From Pachyseris speciosa (taxonomy: Eukaryota; Cnidaria; Anthozoa; Scleractinia; Pachyseridae): a DNA stretch of 64,000 bases. Position 1 is the first letter of the stretch; each line of letters starts with the position of its first letter. Below the pieces are notes generated by a model that did no database searches, was not told the DNA's origin, and saw nothing but the letters and a program-made list of their open reading frames with translations. The stretch spans positions 868,501-932,500 of the forward strand of contig JAEMWC010000167.1 in assembly GCA_016490735.1 (NCBI GenBank). The letters are read 5' to 3'. Below, one piece after another: positions 11,338 to 23,200 of this stretch. A program made the position numbers and the translations under genes.

Positions 11338-11512
11338 CAATAATAATAATAATAACAACCGTCAAACCGTCAACCGACAAATGGCCAAAAAATTTAACCG
11401 TCAACCGTCAAAAACGCAATCTTTTGTACCGTCAACCGTCAAATGAGCAAGCCAGTTTTAATCGTCAACCGTCAAAACAGCTTATTTTTAGCCGTCAACT
11501 GTCAAAAGGACC
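11338..11512 (+). repeat. CCGTCAA-rich interspersed short repeat
   Basis: The heptamer CCGTCAA, or close variants, occurs about a dozen times in 175 bp, often doubled as CCGTCAACCGTCAAA, with an ATA microsatellite at 11,339-11,355. Function unknown. Confidence 0.6.
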
Positions 11513-11773
11513 CCCCCACCGCAAAACCCCCACACCCCCACCATTGAGACCCTCTTTTAAGTTTGTCATTGCTAATTACACAGAGATACCACTATCCACA
11601 CACTAAACACCGAAAACTAGGTCGACCGTTATTGAAAACGTCACAGTTTGGGACTACAGAACAAGGGTAACACACATGGAAAGTTGAAACCATTTGCAAT
11701 GAACGTCAACAATTTGTTGTTTGTCTTTCTCCTGTAGAGTGAAATTTGAGACACTCGAAGGAAGATCGGAACG

Positions 11774-11843
11774 ATGGGTCATCTTCAAACAACCATGATC
11801 TTTGCGTTGTTTTGTGTTCTTGGCGGCAGATTCACTTTAGCCC
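11774..11843 (+). CDS. signal-peptide exon of the Ig gene
   Basis: ATG at 11774 opens a 23-residue hydrophobic leader (TTMIFALFCVLGG... then FTLA) ending one base into a codon before GTGAGT. ACG-ATGG is a fair Kozak context. Phase 1 matches the next exon. Confidence 0.7.
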
Positions 11844-14065
11844 GTGAGTTCCCTTACGAATCTATATTAATATTTGTTCTTGGTCACATGTTTTTATCAA
11901 AGGGTTAAAGTTGACCAGAAACAAAGGGAAGAGAAAGAGAATTTAATGGCGACCATCTGTGTGTGGCATCAAAACCAATGTTTATTCAATGTTCCCACAA
12001 AAATTTGTGCCCGTTTCAATGGAAAGCCTTGCTTTCTGTCTGCTAACCCTCGGCCCGATAACCCCATATTTCCGGCTTTAAGGGAATGATAATAATAATC
12101 ATGATCGCAACGGACACAAAGCTGAAACCCTGATTATTACCAGCAATCAGATAAAACCTACCGCTTAGTTTTGTTTTGTTGTTTGTTTGTTTGCTTGTTT
12201 TCCAGAGGACCCAGGAACAAAATTCACTAAAGAGCCACCAAGCACAATAGTTGCGATCTTAGGCACTGACGTGTCCTTCCACTGGAAATTTGAATTTGGA
12301 AATCTGCAAGACTGGTCAGACTTTGAGGAGATCTACTGTGGGGATGCGCACAATAACGGCAGTGTTAGAAGCAAATACCTTGTGTTTCACAAACACAAAG
12401 GGATCAATATTAATGACCATCTTATACCTACGTTTTTACAGTCAAGGCTGAGTATTAACAACCTGAACATCTCTCAACATGAGTGTAATTTGGAGTTCGG
12501 GTTAAGCAATGTGACTTGGTCCGACCAATCGCTAAAATACGGTTGTACAGCTGTAGTATTAGGCGTACCATTTCGGAGTGGTCCTATCAGCCTCGTCATT
12601 CTAAGTAAGGTTTAGTTTTTCTCTTCCAGTTTAATTAGTCATTGATTAACAGACCTCATCGATTCAGCACCGCCTTAAGACCTGGGTCTGGCTAAAAGCC
12701 TAAAACAAATTCAGGCTTGCACGGATTTCTTAATCCGCAGTTCAAATATATGAATTTCATATATTTACAGTTATGTATTCATCGCTCACGGGTCCAGCTC
12801 CCAGTTGGCTTTTTAGCTTAGTTGGTAGAACACTGCACCGGTATCGCAGAGGTTATGGGTTCGACTCCCGTACAAGCCTGAATTTTTTTCAGGCTTTATT
12901 TTCATTGCTGCTTAGTAGTGTTCATAACTGCGATAATCATTCACTTCTTCATTTCTTCATTGATCGAACCGTAAGCAAAGTTCATGATAACCTGGGGTCG
13001 GCTTCATCGTGCTTTGAGCAACTTAGGACAAAAAGCTGAACAAACCTCAAGCAATCCCATCCCATTTGCTGTTATGACGAACGCTTTTGCATTTCATCTC
13101 CTTGATCAAAATTAAGGACCACCTTAATCCGTTTCAATTAATCAGTTATATAGCGGTGAGTCAAAAACAATCATAGCGGGAAAAGAGAGGTTCGTCTTCC
13201 TTATATGCATATAGTTCTTTTAAAAGCAATTAAGTTTCCCCGTTTCGTTGTTGTTGTCGTCAGCATTATCACTATCATGATTTCATTTTTTCTTTGACAG
13301 GGGCGTTATCAACGCCCACCACCACAAGAACAATAAAAGCCACTACAAGTACCCGTAAGTGTTTTTTTAATGCAATTCACTTTATGCATTTTGTGTCTCC
13401 TTGGCCCCATTTTAGAGTAGGCACCAGGCGATGCTTGAAGAAGAAGAGAGCCGTTCCTGTATCTGGTACCTGAGTAGTTTTGCGAAAACTCACCGAGCTG
13501 TGGGCAATATCGGACCCTTCGCAGACATGGCCAAAAATTGACACAGAAAAATATATGATTTTCTAAAAACTTGCGAAATCTAAGAGCAAGTTTGATGTTA
13601 GGTGGACTAAGAAAAAAATCTTAATCCCCACCGTTTTCACCAAGCTCAAGATTTCACAGAGCTCGAATTCAAGGTTGTTGTCGTCAGCATTATCACTATC
13701 ACGATTTCATTTTTTGTTTGTTTGACAGGGGCGTTATCAACACCCACCACCACCGCAACGATAAAACCCACTACAAGTAAGTGTTTATTTAAAGCTATTC
13801 ACTTTTTGTGTTTTGTGTCTCCTTGGCCCCACGAGCAAACCCATTTTCGAGAAGGCACCAGGCGATGCTTAAAGAAGAAGGGAAGCATCGCTGTCTCTGG
13901 TACCTGAGTAGCTTTGCGAAAACTCACGAAGCTGTGTGTAATATCGGGCCCTTCGAAGACATGGCCAAAAGTTTGATCACGAAAATATATGTCAAGTGAT
14001 TTTCCTGTTGACGGCAGTAATAAGCAAATGAATGCATTTTAAAATTTGCCAAATAATACTAATAC

Positions 14066-14111
<46 letters not shown>

Positions 14112-16572
14112 GTTACTGAAAAGCTGTCAAAATATAAAGACCTCGAAATTGAGATTGTACGAACGTGGGGGATGAAGGCCACAACGATTCCAACCAACTG
14201 TTGAAGTTGAACCAGGAACTACCCAGAACAACACCAGCTAGTGGTCAGAGCGGGATCTGAACCCGGGGCAACCGCATTGAAATCCAGCGCCCTAACCGCT
14301 AGGCCATCCTGCGAAATCTAAGAGCAAGTTTGATGTTGGGTGGACTGAAAAAAATCTTAATCCCCGTTTTCCACAAGCTTGAATTCAAGGTTTTAAAAGT
14401 CTTGAATTCAACTGGAATCCTTTATAGTAGCTTAAAGTGCTGAATTCAACTAGCACAAACTTTGACGGCGTTAGATTCAAGCTACAATTCTGTGCTCGAG
14501 TTTAAACTGAACGCTGTCCGGTTTCATACTCGAGTACTCGTGGAATTCGGCAATTGATGATAACGATCGCAAGGATTTTTCTGCAATCATAAACTAAGTG
14601 ATGATAGAGAAAATGAATTTTCTTATGGAACCATTAACCTCGGCAAATGTTAGAAATCCAGGTACAACCTACCATGTATATACATATTTTTTGCAGAAGA
14701 CTACCGAATGACAGGATTTACTAAAGAGCCACCAAACACAGTATTTGGGATCTTAGGCTTTGACGTCTCCTTCCACTGGAAATTTTCATTTGGAAATCAG
14801 CAAGACTGGTCAGACTTTGAGGAAATCTACTGGGGGCAGACAGACAATAATGATAGAGTGAGAGAAAAGTACCTCGCCGTTCACAAAGAGGCTCCAACCT
14901 CATTCTTTACAATCCAGGCTGAGTGTTCGAAAAAACATCAGTCAACACGAATGTAGTGTGGAGTTCATGTTAAGAAAGGTGACCAGATCCGACCAATTGA
15001 AAAGATACGGTTGTACAGCAATGGTATTAGGCTTGCCATTTCGGAGTGGTCCTATAAGCCTCGTCATTCAAAGTAAGGTTTTGTCTTTCTCTTTCTTTCA
15101 ATTCTTATTGGGCTCTTAAAAAATAAATACCTCAACCCTTCATCAGAGAATTGTGTCTTAAACAGGGTCAGAGTTTGAGCGTCCATGCCGCACCTCCCTA
15201 CCCAAGCATTTGTTGAGTACCCCCTCCCCCGGGGGGGTGGGGAGGCTTCGGTCAGGTTTAACGCCATTGTGCAGCGTAATAAGCGGCACCACCGGAAAGT
15301 TCTGCTCAGTAGCTGTATTTTAAATGGTCACACTTAAGGATGTCATTCACATATCCAAACGTTTACTATAAAACCACTACTTACATCATAATAAGCATTT
15401 TTTTTATTAAAGTAGTTTATGAATAAAAACTCTCTTGCAGTAAAAAGAACTTAATTATCGAGTACATTTTACAATCTTAAGGCGACTATTATCTAAAGTA
15501 TAATAATTTACAGTTATAACAATGATAATAACAATTGAATCACTTAAAATATTTAAATGTAAGAAAGTCCTCCACTCTCTTTGTCCTACAGACCTGCATG
15601 TTCCGGAAAAGATAATACTTTTGTGTTTTCTGCCTCAAGGTGTAGTTAGGCGCGTCTAGGAGTGGGCTGGGAAGCAGATGGTACAGAGGGTGGCTGGGGG
15701 ACTTCATTTTCGCCATATATTTGTAGCACAAGTGTACTCTTCTATCATCTAACCTATCTAGTTTACCTAACTGTAAGGCATGAGCATATGACTCTGCCTC
15801 GGGGTAGATTATGTTAAGCGCCCTTTTTGCACTCGCTCTATCGCTTCGGACAGGTAAGCAGGGATGTCCTGCCAGACTGGTACAGCATACTCTAAAACTG
15901 GCCGAACTGTGCTAAGGTACATCCTCAAGATGTTGGGTTGGCTCACCCTGGCTCTGTGCAAAACTCTAAGGGAGTATAACTTCTTACAAGTTTTCTTAAT
16001 AATGTAATCAACGTGACAGTTCCACTTCAGGTCATTGTCCATAATAACTCCTAAGATCTTATAGGTATTGACAAGCTCGATGACATTGCCGCCAATCATT
16101 ATCGGGTTAATGAGACAATTAGAGTTGCGTAAGAAATTAATATGCTTTTCTTTACACTTGGTTATGATGAGTCTCATATTATGAGCAATGGCGAAATTGT
16201 GAATGTCTGAGGCCACAACATGAAGTAATCTAGGGGAATTCCTTGGAATTATTTCGAGAGCACTGGTATCATCGACGTATTTGATGCGCAGCCGCCAGTC
16301 AGACAGCAGTGTGTTTGTCATCACCGTAAAGAGGATTACACTCAATTTAGTTCCTTGGGGCACTCCTAGTGTTAACCAATCTGACAGAGTTCTTCCGATT
16401 CTAACTGCTTGCTTCCGGTATGTCAAGCATCACCAGAGAAAAGTTCTTGCTCCGTAGCTTTCCACGTTTTTAAACTGTCAGACTTTGGGATTCATTCACA
16501 GACACTCAAACAGTTTTACATTCACACCTCACAGCCATCTTATGCAGTTGAAAGTTGAAGTTGAAGTTGAAG

Positions 16573-16606
<34 letters not shown>

Positions 16607-19260
16607 CTTTATTACGACTCCCCTTTGCGGGGCTATTCTGCCATAATGTACATTAAAGTAGGGAAGAAAAGGAAATATATGATAATAAAATTATGTAGCA
16701 TAACAACAACACCAAAAACACCAAAAAAGCATCGAAAACTATAATGCTATATCATATTTGTCTTCATCTATATAAAATGATTAGCCAGTTTTTGTTTTAA
16801 CACCTCTTGACTTGCTGGCTGACTCTATTCCTTGCAGCGTTTTATAAATCGTTAATTTATTTATTTCGTCATTACTGATCACGTTTTAGGTCCACCAAGT
16901 ATCACCAACCATTCAAACGCGACATTGGATGTCGATGAAGGCGACGATGTGAATTTGCAATGCGACGCCATTGGTGACCCAACACCAAAGATAGAATGGA
17001 GCAAAGGTGGCGCAGTGTTGCAGAGCACAAACACCACAACAACACTTCACATTCCCGACATTGAGCTCAACGATGCTGGCACCTATGTTTGTACAGCAAG
17101 AAATCATGTTGGATCAACGACTTATGCTGTTTTAGTTAGAGTCTTACGATGTAAGTATCTGCTTATAAACGACCTTTCCATTTCTGGTTTCCGTTCAGTG
17201 ACAAATTATTGTGACTGTGCCCTCAGTCAGGCTATTATAAAAGTAATATCTAGCAATTTTCATCTTCAGTGGTTTGATGTAAAAAATGTTAAAAATTCTG
17301 TCAATTTTCTGGAAACAGAATCGTTATGTTGTTGACCTGTTTAACAAGAAACCAGCATTAGCTCTATACCTGTACAATAATCTTGTATGAAAGGGAGCTT
17401 TTCACCTGGGTCTTGTAAGTGTATTCAGGGGATTAGAAGCAACTGAATCGTTCTTCAAACTCTCTAATTCGTGCAGGATCAATTAATTAGTGACAAGAGA
17501 AATCTGGTATTGGGAAACATTGAGTACAGAGGGAACCTAAATTCAAGGCAGTTTTCAACGTGCATGTTTCTTAGTCATATCTGCTACCAACTGACGTAAA
17601 ACGGCCTTCCAACTAGTAAGCTAAAAAGTGAAAATCTCTCTCCAAACTCATAAGCTTGGCACTAAAACAGGTAAATTCGTTTCCTATGTTCAGTACGCTG
17701 CTATTGCGTAGCGTAAGAGAGAATGAGTTTCTACTACATAGTATGGTAACAAAGATGAAGGAAATGAACATTCATTTTCAAAGGTGCCTTTTGACCAGTT
17801 TGGCTCGTGTAATGCCTTTATCCTCATTCCATGGAACCAGGAAACCTTCTTGTCTCTTAACGACCTCGTATGCGTTTATACGAGTGACACTAAACAACAA
17901 TACTTGATTAAAGAACTGACCGAATAAATACTGTCTCACTTTCCTAATTATTTAGATCGGCCCCTTATTAACAAGACCGCTTCTTCAAATGCCATGGTGA
18001 AATCCTGGTTGAATCACGTGACCAGTTTAAAGTGCGTTGGGGATGCAAACCCTGCAGCAAACTTCACTTGGTTTAAAAATGGTCACCGGATCTCGGATGG
18101 TGTCACCTCTACTCGTGACGTAAGCACACTGACGCTGACACCTACTAATGCGGGCGATTTTGCCAATTACTCTTGCAACGCTACAAATGTAAAAGGAACA
18201 GCCTTGCACCACATCTTATTAGAGCAAATTTGTAAGTATATTCTTGGTTTTCACCCACGTGACAAGGAGGCCATGTTGGAGTTCAAACTGAATAGAGATT
18301 TTTTCGAAGAATTTACGTAAAAATAGAATTTAGTTCCCAGCAGAGAGAAAGGCCATTGTTCTTGACCTCCAACATGGCTGCCGTGACGTCACTTGCAAAC
18401 CAGCAATTCATAATGAATCTGAGAAAGGATTTTACCTCGTGTGGTAATTAACTTATTCGATGACAAACGAACAAACAAGCAAGACAGTAAAACCAACCTT
18501 TCCAGGTTTGTTTCTGAATGTCATTTTTTTTATTATTCTTACCTGCGTATTCACCACTTCCACATCTCTCCTAATACACTTTGTTTGCCCTCAACATTTT
18601 GCATAAGAGTTGTTTTCCGTTGCTCATATGTCTCATATCGTCCCGACAGAAATTGAAATCAGTGCTAATGCAAAATGTTGGGGGGCAAACAAAGTGTATT
18701 ATGAGAGATGTTGAAGTGGCGAATGCCTTGTTCGGCAGCAACAATGGTGGACAAAAAGTGCTATTTACGAAAGAAATCTCCTTTTTCTTCTTACCGTTGC
18801 CATTGTCACTGTTAAGTTACTGTCATTGTCACTGTTATTTGCAAATAGCCTCTCCCGACAGATTCTCCAGCCTGAGTATTTTTAAGAATTTTCTGCGCGC
18901 TACCTAGTTTACCTTACTGGACACCACTTTTGACATGCACCTGGTTTCTCTCTCGTAACTGGACACCACTTTTGACATGCACCTGGTTTCTCTCTCGTAA
19001 CTGGACACCACTTTTGACATGCACCTGGTTTCTCTCTCGTAACTGGACACCACTTTTGGCATGCACCTGGTTTCTCTCTCGTAACTGGACACCACTTTTG
19101 ACATGCACCTGGTTTCTCTCTCGTAACTGCCCATGCAACCATTGGTAATTTTCGTAATTTCATTAGTGTTTTTTGTATTGTAATTTTATTAGATTTTACT
19201 TAGTCTGCCGGGGATTGCGCCTCGCATGGGTTACATGTTCCGTTCGCGCTACGCCCTCAG

Positions 19261-19296
<36 letters not shown>

Positions 19297-20249
19297 GTAA
19301 CTATCTAATACGTATCGTCTTATTACAGTGACGTCAACAACACTCACCACCACAACAACAATAAAACCCATTACAAGTAAGGATCTATTGAAAGGCAATT
19401 CATTTTATGTACTTTGTATCTCTTTGGCCCCAAGATCAAACTTAACACTATACATATTTCATACTTTATTAAAAAAATATGCCATTTTCGAGTAGCGGCC
19501 GGGCAAGGTTTGAAAACGAATAGAGCCGTCTCATTGACTCGTATTTTGAGTAGTTTTGTGGAAACTTACTGAGCTCTATGACTTTTATGTGCATATATTG
19601 TTCGCTGAGTAACGATTGTTATTGAGTTCTTGCCGGGGAATCCGAGTATACACATTTTCTGGTTGATGTCCGGGCCCTTCGAGGAAATGGCGAAAATTAG
19701 CTCAGAGTTATAGAAATATATGTTTTATCTGTTTCAGAATTTCACGAGGAAGTCAGCTTCCTCGCAGCTAACACTGATGGGCAGCTATCTTTTGATACAT
19801 TAAATTTGTTAAATCCATGCAAGAGCAAGTTAAATGTCGAAGAAACGAATCTTTCCGCTTGAATTCAAGGTTTCAAAAAACTTGAATTCAAATAGGATCT
19901 TTTACACAAAACTTAAATTCAAGCTTTTATGGTAGCATAAAAGTGTTGATTTCAACAAGCAAAAACTTTCATGGCATCAAACTCAAGCTAATTCAAATTA
20001 AACGCTATGTTTTGAACACAAGGTCTTGAGGAATTCAAGCTTTTATACTTGATAAAAGTTGGAAACCAAGCCTTGTCTAAAAAAAAACAGTTACATATAC
20101 ATAAAATTGTTATAGAGCTAAAATTGACAGTACTTTTGGGAGAAAACACTGTTAGGTCTTAATAATAATAATCATGATCGCGAGGACTTTTCTGATGTCA
20201 GACACAGTTCTGGAACCATTGTTACCAGCAATCAGATAAAACTTATCGA

Positions 20250-20280
<31 letters not shown>

Positions 20281-23200
20281 TGTTTTCCAGAGGACCCAGG
20301 AACGAAATTCACTCAAGAGCCACCAAGCACATTATTTGCGATCTTAGGCTCTAACGTGTCTTTCTACTGGAAATTTGCATTTGGAAATCTGCAAGACTGG
20401 TCAGACTTTGAAGAGATCTACTGTGGAGATGCGCACAATAACGGCAGTGTTAGAAGCAAATACCTTGTGCTTCACAAACACAAAGGGATCACGATTAATA
20501 ACCATCTTATACCTGCGTTTTTACAGTCAAGGATGAGTATTAACTACCTGAGCATCAGTCAACATGAGTGTAATTTGGAGTTCGGGTTAAACAATGTGAC
20601 TTGGTCCGACCAATCGCTAAACTACGGTTGTACAGCTGTAGTATTAGGCGTACTATTTCGGAGTGGTCCTGTCGGCCTCGTCATTCTGGGTAAGGTTTAT
20701 TTTTTCTCTTTCTTTCAGTTTAATTAGTCATTGATTAGCAGACCTCATCGATTCAGCACCGCCTTAAGACCTGGGCCTGGCTAAAAGCCTAAAGCAAATT
20801 CAGGCTTGCACGGATTTCTTAATCCGCAGTTCAAATACCGTAAAAGCTCTATTAAGCCCCCGGGGCTTATTTCATTTCAGGCCTCATTGACGGGGGGCTT
20901 ATTAGAGAGGGGGGCTTAATAGAAAGGGGGGGGGGGGCTTATTTGAAATCTTAAACACGCCGTTTTCATCTTATAATAGTTTTTATACCAAACTCAAACA
21001 ATTGCAGTGAAATTATGTGTTTCAGTGTATATTTGATTAAAGGTAAACCAACTGGGCTGCATGAAGGGAATTTTGTAAGAGGGAATAGGAGGGGCTCATT
21101 ACAAAATCTCATGTTCCAAAAGCGGGGGGGGGGCGGTAAGAGAGGGGGGGCTTATTACAATAAACGACTTCCAAACGGGGGGCTTATTACAATAAACAAC
21201 TTCCAAACGGGGGGCTTATTACAATAAACGACTTCCAAACGGGGGGCTTGTTAGAGAGGGGGGCCTTAATAGAGCTTTTACGGTGTGTGAATTTCATATA
21301 TTCACAGTTATGTATTCATCACTCACGGGTCCAGCTCCCAGTTGGCTTGTTAGCTCAGTTGGTAGAGCACTGCACAGGTATCGCGGAAGTCATGGGTTCG
21401 AGTCCCGTACAGTCAAGCTTGAATTTTTATCATGCTTTATTTTCACTACTGCTTAAGTAGTGTTCATAACTGCGATAATCATTCACTTCTTCGTTTCTTC
21501 ATTAATCGAACCGTAAGCAAAGTTCATGATAACCTGGGTCGGCTTCATCGTGCTTTGAGCAACTTAGGACAAAAAGCTGAACAAACCTCAAGCAATCCCA
21601 TCCCATTTGTTGTTATGACGAACGCTTTTGCATTTCATCTCCTTGATCAAAATTAAGGACCACCTTAATCCGTTTCAATTAATCAGTTATATAGCGGTGA
21701 GTCAAAAACAATCATAGCGGGAAAAGAGAGGTTCGTCTCCCTTATATGCATATAGTTCTTTCAAAAGCAAATAATTTTCCTCGCGTTATTGTTGTTGTCA
21801 GCATTATCACTATCAGGATTTCATTTTTTTTCTTTGACAGGGGCGTTAACAACGCCCAGCACCACCATCAAAATAAAGCCCATGACAAGCGAGTGTTTTT
21901 TTAATGCAATTCACTTTATGCATTTTGTGTCTCCTTGGCCCAATCTCGAGTACGATGCTTGAAGATGAAGAAGAAGAGAACCGTCCATGTCTTTGGTGGT
22001 ACCTGAGTAGTTTCTTCCTCTTCCTCTCCCTCTTCCTCTTCCTCCTCTTCCCGCTCTTCTTCCTCCTCCTCCTCCTCCTTCTTCTTCTTTTTCTGTTAAT
22101 CTCTGGTCTTACCATTGCCATTGTCACTTTAAGTTACTGTCATTGTTACTGTGAATGATATATGAAATGAATCATAACTGCGATAATCATTCACTTCTTC
22201 GTTTCTTCATTAATCGAACCGTTCACAACTGCGAGGATCATTCTTCATTTGATGTCATTGTTACTGTTACTCTTTGCAAACAAGCCTCTCCCGTCAAATT
22301 CTCTAGCCTGAGTATTTTTAAGAATTTTCTGCGTACTACCTATTTTCTCTTATTGGACACCACTTTTGATAAAGACATGCTATGCACCTGATTTCTCCCT
22401 CGTAACTGCGCGTGCAACCAATCGTGATTTTGGTAATTTCATTAGTTTTTTTTTGTAATTTAATTACATTTTATACTCAGTCTGCCGGGGATTGTGCCTC
22501 GCATGGGTTACACTTGAATTGTCCCGTTCGCGCTAACCCCTTTAGTCTGTTTTAATATTTATAATCTATATTTATTATTGTAATTTATTGTTTTGATTAT
22601 TATATAATGACCAATAAAGCTTAAAGAAGTACCATTATTGTCTCATTACAGCGGCGTCAACAACACCCACCACCAGCACAACAATAGAACCCACTACAAG
22701 TAAGGATCTATTGAAATGCAATTCAATTTATGTACTTTGTATCTCTTTGGTCCCAAGATCAAACCTAACACTATAAATATTTCATAATTTGTTCGGAAAA
22801 ATATGTCATTTTCGTTTAGCAGCCGGGCGAGGCTTGAAAACGAATAGGGCCGTCTCATTGAGTCGTACGTTGAGTAGTTTTGTGAAAAATTACTGAGCTC
22901 GATGACTTTATGTGCATATATATTGTTCACGCAGGTTTGCATCTCATGCAGTAATCCAATGTCGGGGCCCTTCGAGGAACTGGCGAAAATTAGCTCAGAG
23001 TTATAGAAATATATGTTTTATCCGTTTCAGATTTAATTTTTACGTAGAATTCAGTCTCCTCGCAGCTAACAATGGGCAGCTATCTTTTGATGCATTGAAC
23101 TTGTTAAATCCAAGAACAAGTTAAATGTTGAAGAAACAACTTTTTCTTCCCAAAGACCCTTGAATTCAAGGTTTCAAAAAACTGGAATTCAAATGGGATC

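Noticed and set aside
18904..19163. Four overlapping frames on both strands with 14-residue repeats
   Set aside because: Product of the 42-bp tandem repeat inside an intron.
12807..21418. tRNA genes in Ig-gene introns
   Set aside because: tRNA-derived SINE heads; pairing is defective and the surrounding sequence is repetitive.
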